Shown: positions 37,150 through 46,755, counted from the first letter of the stretch. The stretch: DNA of 64,000 nucleotides from Polyangiaceae bacterium (GCA_009780955.1 WQZB01000011.1:1-64000), one strand, 5' to 3'. A program made the numbers and translations. The notes: generated by a model not told the origin, from the sequence alone.

Positions 37150-39984
37150 CTATTTGCTCACAAGGTCAGCAAATGCCCTGTCAAATTCGTCGTCGGCACC
37201 CACAGCGGCCTGGCGCACGGGTGCCTTCGAATCGTTTTTCGTGAGACGGCGCACGCGTTCTTGTACGTCGCGGTAGTTCGGATCGCGGCGCATGGCTTTC
37301 TGGTAGTAAGCGAGCGCCTCCTTGTTCATCTTCTTGGCTTCGTAGGCAGCGCCGAGCTCGAAGCAAAGAACGGCCTCTTGCTGAGGATCTTTTACTTTCG
37401 CATTGAGGCCAGCAACAAAGGCCAAGATGGCCTCGTTCAAGTTTCCGCGCTCGATTTCGATCGTGCCGATCATCGAGCGGCACACGCACTCGCGGTTCGG
37501 ATCGCGCGATGCGACCTCGAGCTCGCGGATTGCGTCGTCGACGAGCATCATTTCTTTGTAGGCGATGCCCAGGTTGTAGTGTGAGTCGGAATCTTCAACG
37601 CTGATTTGCGCGGCAACGCCTTGCTTGAACTTCGAGAAAACGTCGTCCACGTCGCGATGGTCTTGGTTTGCGTCTTCGTTGACCCAGCGGTCGGTCGACG
37701 GTGAATCCGACGGCACCTCGCTGTCGGCAAGGCCGTCGAGCGCATCGCTCGACGCTGTTGTGGCGTTCGCACGAGGTTTTTCGCGTGCGCCGCTTCCGCG
37801 CTGAGCCTCGAGTGCGTCGATCTCAGCGAGACGCTCGAGGAGCAGAGGGTGGTTCGGATAACGACTTTGTTGGTCGGCTATGGTGGCGCGTGCGTCGTCG
37901 AACAGCCCGCGCGAGCAGAAGAACTCGGCTTCGTCGAGGGCGTCTTCAAGATCTTGGTTGAACAGGGACGGCGACGCTGCTGGTGGCAGGCCTGCCGGTG
38001 AATCTGCTGGCAAATCTGCCAATGAATCTGGCGGCTCGGCCAGATTCTCCGCCAAAGAGGAAAGGGGGGTAGCCTCGACACGACCGTCGTCGGTAACTTC
38101 TTCTTCGAACGCGTACTCGGAGTCGTCCAGCGTTTCCAGTTCATCGCCCGGGTCGGTGTCAGCCCCGTCAAGCGGAAAGCTTGGCAGAGAGTCGCCCGGT
38201 ACCTTCAGCGCATTCAGCCCGGGCTTGCTCGCCCGTACCTCGTCGATGTCGTAGGCCGGAAGCGGCGCGTCGGTACCTGCGCTGCTCTTGTCGCTTGCAG
38301 AAAAATTGGCGAGCTCGTCTTGCTTGTCGTTGACGATTTCGTAGCCGAGCTCATGCAATAGGTCGATCGCGCGAGTGTTTTCTGGATCGAATGCGAGCAC
38401 GTCTTCGAGCGCGTGCACGGCCGACTCTCCGTCGAGAGAGTCGACATAAAGGCTTGCAATGACGAGCATTTCGTTGACGGCTTGCTCGTTCTCGCCCGCC
38501 TCGATGAGAACATCGCGGTAAATTGCGTGCACATCCATCGAAAGCGGATCAATCGTGAGCCCCGTTCGAAGCGTATCGAGCGCTTTGCCATAAAGGTGCA
38601 CCCTGCGAAACGCGTTCGCGTCGTCGATCACCTTCTGCAGCTGCCCGGTGAGTTCGGCTGATCCTGCGTTGTCGCCGTGCGAAGTTACAAGATCGCTTAG
38701 CGACTCGTGCGCTTCTTTGCCCGTGGATTCGCCGGTCAAAGCAATGTCTGCGCCAATTGCATGCGCGCTGTCGGTCTCTTCGATGACCTCGTCGTCGGCA
38801 ATCTCTTCGTATGTGGGCTCTTCGTAAGCGAGTTTCTCGGCCTTGTCAGGACGCCGAGCCGCGCTGCGGCTGCGAGTGAGCGTTGCCGACTGGGGTGCAG
38901 ATTGGGGCAGGTGGCTGTCGGCGCTTGCAACGATGGGTCGCTCGATTGCCGACACTGGCGCCAACGCGTTTTCGTTTGGCGCGTTTTCGTTTGGTGCGTT
39001 CTCGTTACCTGTTGCGCCATCTATCGCACCATAGGCCACATGCTCGCCCGTGATGTTGGCGAGCTGCTCGCCAAGCTTACGAACGGCCTCGTCGTTCGGC
39101 ATCGTACGCAAAAGATGTTCGACAGTCTCCCGAAAGAGCGTTTTTTTCCCGGCGTCGCGCGCGACGCGCGCCATTTCTTTTTGGACTTCGATGGCCTTTG
39201 CGCTTTGGCCGATTGCATCGAAGGCGCGGGCAAGGAGAGTGAGTGTGTCGGTGTCGCGCGGGTTTGCCTGGAAGCAAATTTGCAGTTTTGCGAGCGCCAG
39301 CATGCCGTCGCGAGCCTCGCCTCGTGACAGGTATAGTTCGGCGCATAGGCGCGCTTGCTCGGCATCGACCTTGTGGTGAAGCAGGCGCTCGATTACTTTG
39401 ATTGCGTCGTCGCGGCGGCCAATGCCAATGAGCTGCGCGGCCGCTGTTTTGAACTCGAATACAGCGCCTTGCACGTCGCCCACGCGCGACAGCGCTTCGG
39501 CGAGGCGCAAGCGTGCCAAGGGGCTAGTCGGATCGAGCTCGACGATCTTTCGGAAAACGTCGATCGCTTCTTGGTCCTGTTGCCGGTGCTGCAAGCGGCT
39601 CGCCACTTCGTCGAGCACAGCCAAGGCCTCGCTTGTAAGCCCGAGCTGCTGGTAAAGTTCGGCGAGCTTCGGAGCGATGTGCTCGTAGCTCTTTTCGAGC
39701 TCGGGTACGTGCTGGGCAATGATCTCCCGAATTTGTTGGTATACCGCGATTGCTTTGAGGACCAAGCCCTGCTTTACGTAGAGCTTTCCAACAGCTTCGT
39801 ACGTTGAAATGGCCTCGCCGTGCAGGCTTTGCTTTGCCTGGAGATCGCCGATTTTTAGCCATGTCCGAGCGTCGTTCGGATCGGCCTCGATGAGTTTTCG
39901 GTACTCGACAACCGCCTTGTCGTACTTCTTTTTTTCGACGTACTTCTGGGCGGCCTGAAGCACCTTGTCGCGATCAATCGCCAC
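37150..39984 (-). CDS. large tetratricopeptide repeat protein
   Basis: Multiple TPRs (AVVEYRKLIEADPNDARTWLKIGDLQAKQSLHGEAISTYEAVGKLY; ALAYYQKAMRRDPNYRDVQERVRRL); probable GTG start at 39984. Confidence 0.85.
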   Translation of the reverse strand: MAIDRDKVLQAAQKYVEKKKYDKAVVEYRKLIEADPNDARTWLKIGDLQAKQSLHGEAISTYEAVGKLYVKQGLVLKAIAVYQQIREIIAQHVPELEKSYEHIAPKLAELYQQLGLTSEALAVLDEVASRLQHRQQDQEAIDVFRKIVELDPTSPLARLRLAEALSRVGDVQGAVFEFKTAAAQLIGIGRRDDAIKVIERLLHHKVDAEQARLCAELYLSRGEARDGMLALAKLQICFQANPRDTDTLTLLARAFDAIGQSAKAIEVQKEMARVARDAGKKTLFRETVEHLLRTMPNDEAVRKLGEQLANITGEHVAYGAIDGATGNENAPNENAPNENALAPVSAIERPIVASADSHLPQSAPQSATLTRSRSAARRPDKAEKLAYEEPTYEEIADDEVIEETDSAHAIGADIALTGESTGKEAHESLSDLVTSHGDNAGSAELTGQLQKVIDDANAFRRVHLYGKALDTLRTGLTIDPLSMDVHAIYRDVLIEAGENEQAVNEMLVIASLYVDSLDGESAVHALEDVLAFDPENTRAIDLLHELGYEIVNDKQDELANFSASDKSSAGTDAPLPAYDIDEVRASKPGLNALKVPGDSLPSFPLDGADTDPGDELETLDDSEYAFEEEVTDDGRVEATPLSSLAENLAEPPDSLADLPADSPAGLPPAASPSLFNQDLEDALDEAEFFCSRGLFDDARATIADQQSRYPNHPLLLERLAEIDALEAQRGSGAREKPRANATTASSDALDGLADSEVPSDSPSTDRWVNEDANQDHRDVDDVFSKFKQGVAAQISVEDSDSHYNLGIAYKEMMLVDDAIRELEVASRDPNRECVCRSMIGTIEIERGNLNEAILAFVAGLNAKVKDPQQEAVLCFELGAAYEAKKMNKEALAYYQKAMRRDPNYRDVQERVRRLTKNDSKAPVRQAAVGADDEFDRAFADLVSK

Positions 39985-40202
39985 GGTGAAGCGGGCTCCC
40001 TTGTGAGTGTGAGAAGGACCGAGTGTTTCGGACCTTTGTTTTTGGTCGTGCGTGTTGCAGCTAAAGGGCAAAGAAAAGTTCTCGTCTAAGAATAACGCTA
40101 CTTGTTCCGTTTTGCCTACTTTCGCCGGCAACTTTCCGAGGTTTCTTTCAACTGTCGAACAAGGAGCTTAGTACGAACGCACGGATGCACAAGCGCCGGC
40201 AA

Positions 40203-40226
40203 AGAGCATGTTTACCAACCTGCTGC
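40203..40226 (+). repeat. Solo end of element C
   Basis: AGAGCATGTTTACCAACCTGCTGC matches the element C left end (AGAGCATGTTTACCAGCCTGCTRC) with no partner end nearby. Confidence 0.75.
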
Positions 40227-40257
40227 TCCATCGACGGTATCTTCGGCACAAAGGAAG

Positions 40258-42042
40258 TCAGAGAATGTCGAGCGGATACCCACCATCCGCACACGTTTTT
40301 TGTGCCATTGCCTTGCGGAGTTCGTCGTCGTTTTCGTCGAACGCGCCAATTGCGGCGGCGAGGCGTTTTTTTGCCGAGCTGACGAAAATGCGACCAAGAT
40401 CGATTTCGCGACGCGCGCCCTCCTCCCCTCGCTGTTCGATAGCGCGGGTCGTTCGCGCTACGATGGCAACGATGGCGTAGAGGTCGATCGCAACGTTCGC
40501 CAAACGCCTTTGTGTATACTGCATCTCAGTGATGTTCGTGCCGTGGCGCCGAAGGGAGTTGCTCACGCTTTTAGCGAAGTAGCCTGAGTACTGTTCGAAC
40601 ACGTCCGTTTCTCGCGCAAGCATGGGGTGCGCTTTCGAAAGACGCGCTCGGCCGAGCGCGGAGCGCGCTTTGCGTACGGCAAAATCACTGAGCAGGCCAA
40701 AGCCTTTGATGGGCTCGCGTATCGCCTTGGCCAGATCTTCGAGCTCGTGGCTACGTCCTTGCAAGCCGGAGAGCGCGACGAACGAGCGGAGGACCTCGTT
40801 GGTACCTTCAAGTACCATTGGCGCGCGTGCATCACGCAAAAGGCGTTCGTATGGCTCTGTGCGCGTGTAACCAAGGGCGGCGGCGATTTGCTGCGTGTCG
40901 TTCGCGATGTGCCAAAGCGTTTCGGAGCCAACAACCTTGCATATCGCACTTTCAGTGGCGTAGTCATGAAAGCCCGCCGACGCGATGCCGGTTGTCAGGT
41001 ACGTCATGCTCTCGAGCGCAAAAATCGACGCTGTCATCCGCGCGATTTTATCGCGCATCAGGCCGTATTCGGAGATGCGCCGACCAAAAGCCTTTCGCTC
41101 GATAACGCGGTCGACCGCGAGCTTGAGCATGCGCTTGGAAGCACCAACGCATGCGCTCGCCAGTGACAGGCGCGCTTGGGTGAGCACCTCCATGGCAACC
41201 TTGAGGCCGTGATCGACCTCGCCTAGCACGTGGTCCATAGGGACGCGCACATGGTCGAAGGTGACGTGGCTGATGTGCGCACCGCGAACACCAAGGGTTG
41301 GCTCGCGCCGCTGCGCGCAGACACCCTGGCTGCGTGGAACAACGAACGCTGTCAAACTCGGCGTTGTGCCCTCATCCGCCGCCGAGGTGCGCGCCACAAC
41401 GACAAATAGGTCGGAAAACCCACCATTGGTAACCCAGGCTTTGTCGCCCGTGATGACGTAATGATCACCGTCGAGATCGGCGCGCGTTCGGATTGCAGCC
41501 GCATCGCTGCCGGCCCCCGTTTCGGTAAGGGCAAAGGCCGCCGTCATCGCCCCCGTGGCGAGTTGCGGCAACCAGCGTGCTTTGAGCTCCGGGTTTGCAA
41601 AGTGCACGATGGCCGCGACGCCGAGCGACTGATGCGCCGAAACGGTCAGCGCAAGCGACGCGTCGATGCCCGCGAGCTCCTGCATGACTCGCGCATGCGT
41701 TGTCGGGTTGAGGCCGGTGCCTCCGTACTTCTTGGGAACGAGCCAACCGAATGCGCCAATGGCCTTCAGCGCAGCCAACGTTTCGTTGGAGATCTCCTCG
41801 TCGCGGTCGATTTTCGCGGAGTCCACGTGCTTGGCGGAGAACTTTCGCAGCGCGTCGACGATGGCGTGGACCTCGTCGCCATCTGCGCGGCTTGGTTCGG
41901 GAAAAGGAAAAACGAGGCTTTCGGTGATGATCCCACCGAAGAGGCCTTTGATGAAGGATTCGTCGGCCATAGGGGGGGCGTACGGGCTTAGAGGGTTTAG
42001 TGACTCTGCCCCATCCTCGCAGACTCCGCTTGCGTGTGCCAA
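40258..42042 (-). CDS. acyl-CoA dehydrogenase family protein
   Basis: FALTETGAGSDAAAIRTRADLDGDHYVITGDKAWVTNGGFSDLFVVVART, QIAAALGYTRTEPYERLLRDARAPMVLEGTNEVLRSFVAL. Confidence 0.93.
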   Translation of the reverse strand: MAHASGVCEDGAESLNPLSPYAPPMADESFIKGLFGGIITESLVFPFPEPSRADGDEVHAIVDALRKFSAKHVDSAKIDRDEEISNETLAALKAIGAFGWLVPKKYGGTGLNPTTHARVMQELAGIDASLALTVSAHQSLGVAAIVHFANPELKARWLPQLATGAMTAAFALTETGAGSDAAAIRTRADLDGDHYVITGDKAWVTNGGFSDLFVVVARTSAADEGTTPSLTAFVVPRSQGVCAQRREPTLGVRGAHISHVTFDHVRVPMDHVLGEVDHGLKVAMEVLTQARLSLASACVGASKRMLKLAVDRVIERKAFGRRISEYGLMRDKIARMTASIFALESMTYLTTGIASAGFHDYATESAICKVVGSETLWHIANDTQQIAAALGYTRTEPYERLLRDARAPMVLEGTNEVLRSFVALSGLQGRSHELEDLAKAIREPIKGFGLLSDFAVRKARSALGRARLSKAHPMLARETDVFEQYSGYFAKSVSNSLRRHGTNITEMQYTQRRLANVAIDLYAIVAIVARTTRAIEQRGEEGARREIDLGRIFVSSAKKRLAAAIGAFDENDDELRKAMAQKTCADGGYPLDIL

Positions 42043-42133
42043 GTCGACGTGGACGCGATCGTGTTCGGCGTGCTACGGGTGACAAAGTCGAGGGCATTCA
42101 ACCCGTCGAAGGAGGCCTTGGGGGCGGAGGTTC

Positions 42134-43087
42134 GTGTCGGTGAAGGTGATGCAGTTTGCAAGCGTCCTCAGGCTCGCGAAGGCTCGTCGTGGCGTCGCAA
42201 TCATGGGGATCTGCAACGCCACGCCAGACTCCTTCAGCGATGGCGGTCGCGCCTTTGGCAAGGCTGCCGCGCAAGCACACATTGAACAGCTCATCGCCGA
42301 GGGGGCCGACATTGTCGACATCGGTGCCGAATCGACACGCCCTGGTGCAATGCCGGTTGCACCAGGGGTGCAGCTCGATCGCGCCCTCGAATTGGTAGAC
42401 TGGGCCTCCACGCGCACTTGCGTTTCCATCGACACAACGAGCGCCGAGGTTGCCAAGTTGTGCGTTGATGCGGGGGCCCACGTTGTCAACGATGTTTCGC
42501 TCCTTGCCGACCAAGGCATTGCACGCGTTTGTGCAAAGGCGGGAGCCGCGCTCGTCTTATCGCATGCGGAGCACGCGAATGAGCCATCGGCCAACGCGAA
42601 CGACACGAGCAACGCGAATCGCGGCAGCCACGACGTGAGCTGCGATGCAGATGTGGTGGCAACAGTCCTTGCCGAATGGGAAAAGGCTGCGTGCAAAGCC
42701 GAGAGCTTTGGCGTTCCACGTAGCGCGCTCGTCATGGATCCTGGGCTTGGCTTCTCGAAAACCCCAGAGCAAAGCTTCGAGCTTTTGCGGCGCACCTCCG
42801 AGATGGTTACAGCGCTCGACGTGCCTGTGCTCATCGGCGCGAGCCGCAAGTCGCTCTTCACGCTCGCGGCGCCTCGGTCGCGGCCGTCCGATCGTTTTGG
42901 CGCCTCCATAGCAGCCGCGATTTACGCAGCCCAGAATGGCGCGTCGATCGTGCGTGTCCACGACGTTCGAGCAACGGCGCAAGCCATCGACGTGGCACGT
43001 GCTCTATCAAGCAAAGCAGCCTTTTCGCACGCTTCGAGCGTTGGCCTTCGCGAGATGGGCGGCGAGAGCAGAAGGAGCCACGTGTAA
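42134..43087 (+). CDS. folP: dihydropteroate synthase
   Basis: IMGICNATPDSFSDGG, GADIVDIGAESTRPGA, VSIDTTSAEVA, DPGLGFSKTPEQSFELL, VLIGASRKSLF. Confidence 0.95.
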   Translation: MSVKVMQFASVLRLAKARRGVAIMGICNATPDSFSDGGRAFGKAAAQAHIEQLIAEGADIVDIGAESTRPGAMPVAPGVQLDRALELVDWASTRTCVSIDTTSAEVAKLCVDAGAHVVNDVSLLADQGIARVCAKAGAALVLSHAEHANEPSANANDTSNANRGSHDVSCDADVVATVLAEWEKAACKAESFGVPRSALVMDPGLGFSKTPEQSFELLRRTSEMVTALDVPVLIGASRKSLFTLAAPRSRPSDRFGASIAAAIYAAQNGASIVRVHDVRATAQAIDVARALSSKAAFSHASSVGLREMGGESRRSHV

Positions 43088-44247
43088 TGCTCCACGGACT
43101 TCGGCACTGGTTCGCTTTGCGCTTGCAGTCACCCTTGCGCCTTGCCATCGACGTCGTCGATGTCCTTTTCGTGGCCTACGTCGTTTATCGCGCGCTGCTC
43201 GTGCTTCGCGGTACACGCGCGATGCAGGTGGGCACTGGGCTCGGCGTCATTTTCATTGTTTACGTCGTGGCTCAGTGGTTGGGGCTCGACACCCTGGTCA
43301 CCCTGCTGTCCACGCTGAGTACGTCGATCACCATCATCGTCGTCGTGATTTTTCAAAACGACATCCGGCGCGGCCTCATGCGCGTTGGCGCGCCCGCGTT
43401 TTTTGGCGGCATTGCACGTCAGCAAGAAACGCGCGTCATCGAAGAGGTCGTTGCTGCTGCGACGGAGCTCGCACGCCATCGCATTGGCGCTTTGATCTGC
43501 TTTGAGCAGGAAGCGAATCTCGACGAGTTCGTCGTAGCCCAGGGCACCACGCTCGACGCTGCCGTGCAGCGCGAGCTGCTCGTAAGCCTTTTCATTCCCG
43601 AAAGCCTCAACAAGCTTCACGACGGTGCCGTTGTGATTCGGCACCTGCGAGTCGCAAAAGGCGGCGTTTTTTTCCCGATGCCCGACACGAAGGTTGTCGA
43701 CAAATCTCTCGGCTCGCGTCACCGCGCGGCCCTTGGCATTACCGAAGAAACCGATGCCGTGGTCGTTGTCGTGTCGGAAGAACGCGGGACAATCAGTTTC
43801 TGTTTCAACGGCAACATCGTGCCGAACCTCGATGGCGGTTCGCTCAAGCAAGCCTTGCTCGGCCTCTTCGGTCAGCACGCGCGCGCCAAGAAGAAAGCGC
43901 CAGCCAAAAAACGACGGGGGCTTAGAACGAGATTGTTCCGTGTCTCCGTCCCGCAAAATACACCGGTGGCCGGCTCCCCTGCATTGCAGGGCGGTCGCGC
44001 ATCCGTTCCTGGTGCGCCTGCGCGCGAGTCCGATGGCCGTCCCTCGTCTCCGTCGTCACCATCCCCCCCGTCACCTGATTTTGGCGCAATGGCTCGGAGC
44101 AGTGCCAAGCCTCAAGTCGAAGAGTCCGTGCCACCGCGCGCCACGGATTCTGCCAGGTCCATGCCTTCGTCGGCCGTCGAAACACCAATTCCCATGCCGC
44201 CAAGCGCTCCACCTCCTGTGCGCGAGGGTGGCGGGAGCGAGTCGTAA
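43087..44247 (+). CDS. cdaA: diadenylate cyclase CdaA/DacA
   Basis: LFIPESLNKLHDGAVVIRH (DGA), LGSRHRAALGITEETDAVVVVVSEERGTIS (RHR), N-terminal TM helices. Confidence 0.95.
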   Translation: MLHGLRHWFALRLQSPLRLAIDVVDVLFVAYVVYRALLVLRGTRAMQVGTGLGVIFIVYVVAQWLGLDTLVTLLSTLSTSITIIVVVIFQNDIRRGLMRVGAPAFFGGIARQQETRVIEEVVAAATELARHRIGALICFEQEANLDEFVVAQGTTLDAAVQRELLVSLFIPESLNKLHDGAVVIRHLRVAKGGVFFPMPDTKVVDKSLGSRHRAALGITEETDAVVVVVSEERGTISFCFNGNIVPNLDGGSLKQALLGLFGQHARAKKKAPAKKRRGLRTRLFRVSVPQNTPVAGSPALQGGRASVPGAPARESDGRPSSPSSPSPPSPDFGAMARSSAKPQVEESVPPRATDSARSMPSSAVETPIPMPPSAPPPVREGGGSES

Positions 44248-44250
44248 GCC

Positions 44251-45189
44251 ATGTGGGAACGCATTCGCCACGCCCTGACAGCGAATCTGAACTTGAAGCT
44301 CATAAGTCTCGCGTTTGCGGTCGTTGTTTATTCGCTTGCTCATGGTCTCGCGCATGGCGGAGAAGACGCGAGCTGGTCGATTGTTGCCGATCTCGACGTT
44401 TCGCTTCCTTCGTCGGAAAGCAGCGATCAAGTTCTCGTGGGGTCCATTCCGCAGAGCGTGCGCGTTGTCGTGCGAGGTTCAAAACCTACCATCGATAACC
44501 TTCGTGCATCGAAGGTCTCGGTGCTCATGGATCTCTCACAACAGCAGCCTGCGCACTTTGTGTTTGATTCAAAAATGGTGCGCTTGCCCGATGGATTGAA
44601 CGTCGAGGTCGAGGGGTTCGATCCCGCGGGGGTCGATCTGAAGTGGGAGCAACGCGTGGAGCGCGATGTGCCCGTTCAAGTCAGCGTCGTTGGCACGCCT
44701 GCCGAAGGCTTCGTGGTCAAAGGTCCGCTCGTTGTCGAACCAAAAATGGTCAAGGTTCGCGGTCTGCAGAGCGACGTCGATGTGCTGCAGCATGTGCAAG
44801 TGGACGCATTCGATGTTCACGAGCTGACCGACGGCACTACGAGGCAGCTTGCCATTAAGAAGCCGAGCGTGCGCCTAAAGTTCGAACCTATGAGCGTCAA
44901 CGTCACGGTCGACATCAAGCGCGAGGAGGCCGAGCGCGTTTTTCAAAAGCTGGCGGTCGCGGTGGTGGGTACGCCGAAAGGCAAAACGCAGCCGGCCGAA
45001 GTGGACGTGCGCCTCGTCTGCCCTCCCGACATCGTGCGAAGTCTGCGCGCTGAGCAGATCGTCCCGCAGGTCGAGGTGTCGTCGAAAGAGCCTGCGGGCA
45101 GCGAATCTTTGCCGGTGACGGTGAAGATCGACCGATGCGAAGCCTTCGTGTTGCCGCGCGAAGTGGTAACGCGCTGGGGTGCCTTGTAG
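44251..45189 (+). CDS. cdaR: YbbR-domain protein, CdaA regulator CdaR-like
   Basis: N-terminal TM (LKLISLAFAVVVYSLAHG) and repeated YbbR-like domains (VQVSVVGTPAEGFVVKGPLVVEPKMVKVRGLQSDVD); follows cdaA. Confidence 0.88.
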   Translation: MWERIRHALTANLNLKLISLAFAVVVYSLAHGLAHGGEDASWSIVADLDVSLPSSESSDQVLVGSIPQSVRVVVRGSKPTIDNLRASKVSVLMDLSQQQPAHFVFDSKMVRLPDGLNVEVEGFDPAGVDLKWEQRVERDVPVQVSVVGTPAEGFVVKGPLVVEPKMVKVRGLQSDVDVLQHVQVDAFDVHELTDGTTRQLAIKKPSVRLKFEPMSVNVTVDIKREEAERVFQKLAVAVVGTPKGKTQPAEVDVRLVCPPDIVRSLRAEQIVPQVEVSSKEPAGSESLPVTVKIDRCEAFVLPREVVTRWGAL

Positions 45190-45253
45190 GGGCGCCATTC
45201 ATGGGGCGCCCAACCGTAGACGCAACCGGGGGCGCGATGAATCGCGCCCCTAC
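45186..45253. repeat. REP cluster: two B-type palindromes with different apices
   Basis: GTAGGGGCGCCATTCATGGGGCGCCC (45186-45211) and GGGGGCGCGATGAATCGCGCCCCTAC (45228-45253). Confidence 0.85.
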
Positions 45254-45283
45254 AAACAAAAAACGAATGCGTAGGGGCGTATG

Positions 45284-46755
45284 CTCAGGATCCTACACAA
45301 GTCGATTTGTGGTGGTGATCGAAGGTTGGAGACAGCACGCCAAAGTCCGATAACGAATTTTGTTGCAATAGACGATCATTGATGATCAAAGCTCGCCAAT
45401 GACACCCATTGGTGATGAATTTCGAGCGGCGGAACTTGGGGATCCGCGTCGAACCGCACGATTGGTGAGGTTGGCGAACCAGTTGTCGGACAGCCCGGAC
45501 TCGAGCTTTCCGTCGGTGCTCAACGAAGGGCAATTGGAGGGAGCGTACCGGTTGTTCAGCAACGTAGCGGTCACGCTCGATGGTATTCTGGCGCCGCACA
45601 TCGCATCGACATGGGAGCGCACGACCAACGACGATGTGGTGACACTGGCATTGCATGACACCACGACGATGTCGTTTCGGGCATTCGGTCAACGCAAGGG
45701 CATCGTCGCGTCGTCACGTGGTGGTACGCAGCAGTTTTTGGCACACACCTCGCTTGCGGTACGTGGTGACCAGACGCGCCGACCGTACGGCGTGCTGGCG
45801 CTCAGCACTCATCAACTCGAGCACAATCCGCAGGTACACGACCGTTGGCGCAAGCAGATCACCGCGGTTGCGACTCACACGAATGCACACCGCAATGTGA
45901 TTCATGTCATGGATCGGGAGGCCGATGACTACGCGCTGTTGGCGTCGTTGATCGGAGCCGGGCATCGGTTCATCGTGCGAGCGCAGTACAATCGCGTTCT
46001 GCCTGAACAAGGGACTTTACGTGAGGCGCTAGGAAGTGTTGCCATTGCCGATGAGCGCGAAGTTACGCTCTCGGCACGAGGCCGAGCAGGTCGCAGCAGC
46101 AAACATCGGCGGATCCATCCGGTGCGCAAGTCTCGGGTTACCACGCTCGCTTTCGCGGCTAGAGAGTTGTCGATTCCGCGCACCGCATCGGCCCCGAAGG
46201 ATGCGTCCGCATCCCTCTCCGTAAACGTCGTGCATGTATGGGAAACTTCGCCTCCCCAAGGCGAAACGCCCGTTGAATGGCTGCTGCTCACCTCCGAGCC
46301 GATCACAACTCCCGAGCAAATCGTTCAAGTCGTCGACTGGTATCGAAGTCGCTGGGTAATTGAGGAGTACTTCAAGGCACTGAAGACAGGATGCGCGTAC
46401 GAGAAACGCCAGTTGGAAAGCTTTCACGCCCTGCGCAACGCGCTTGCTTTGTTTGCCCCCATGGCGTGGCAGCTTTTGCTGCTGCGAACCGAGGGCAGAC
46501 ATCACCCGCTTTCTCCCGCTTCGCTTGTCGTCTCCCATGACCAACTCGAGGTGCTGCGCGTTGCGGGTAGAAAATCGCTACCCCCACATCCCACTGCCAG
46601 AGATGTCATGCTCGCCGTGGCCGCTCTCGGAGGTCACCTGCCACGTAACGGAGACCCGGGTTGGCTCGTACTCGCCCGTGGCCTCGAAAAACTTGAGGCA
46701 CTCTCCGCGGGTTGGTGTTTCCGAAAAGCAAGAGAAAGATCCGATCAATGATGAG
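45284..46755 (+). mobile_element. IS4 family (IS50/Tn5-like) insertion sequence, apparently complete
   Basis: Left end CTCAGGATCCTACACAAGT resembles Tn5 OE (CTGACTCTTATACACAAGT); right end (reverse complement) CTCATCATTGATCGGATCTT resembles Tn5 IE (CTGTCTCTTGATCAGATCTT); flanked by duplicated GGCGTATG. Confidence 0.92.
45399..46751 (+). CDS. IS4 family transposase
   Basis: LALHDTTTMSF, VIHVMDREADDYALLASLI, WYRSRWVIEEYFKALKTGCAYEKRQLES (Y-R-E-K signature); full length 450 aa. Confidence 0.95.
   Translation: MTPIGDEFRAAELGDPRRTARLVRLANQLSDSPDSSFPSVLNEGQLEGAYRLFSNVAVTLDGILAPHIASTWERTTNDDVVTLALHDTTTMSFRAFGQRKGIVASSRGGTQQFLAHTSLAVRGDQTRRPYGVLALSTHQLEHNPQVHDRWRKQITAVATHTNAHRNVIHVMDREADDYALLASLIGAGHRFIVRAQYNRVLPEQGTLREALGSVAIADEREVTLSARGRAGRSSKHRRIHPVRKSRVTTLAFAARELSIPRTASAPKDASASLSVNVVHVWETSPPQGETPVEWLLLTSEPITTPEQIVQVVDWYRSRWVIEEYFKALKTGCAYEKRQLESFHALRNALALFAPMAWQLLLLRTEGRHHPLSPASLVVSHDQLEVLRVAGRKSLPPHPTARDVMLAVAALGGHLPRNGDPGWLVLARGLEKLEALSAGWCFRKARERSDQ

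Noticed and set aside
45186-45283. Clustered palindromes as a CRISPR array
   Set aside because: Units differ in apex, spacing is irregular, no cas genes in the window; better explained as REP/BIME.
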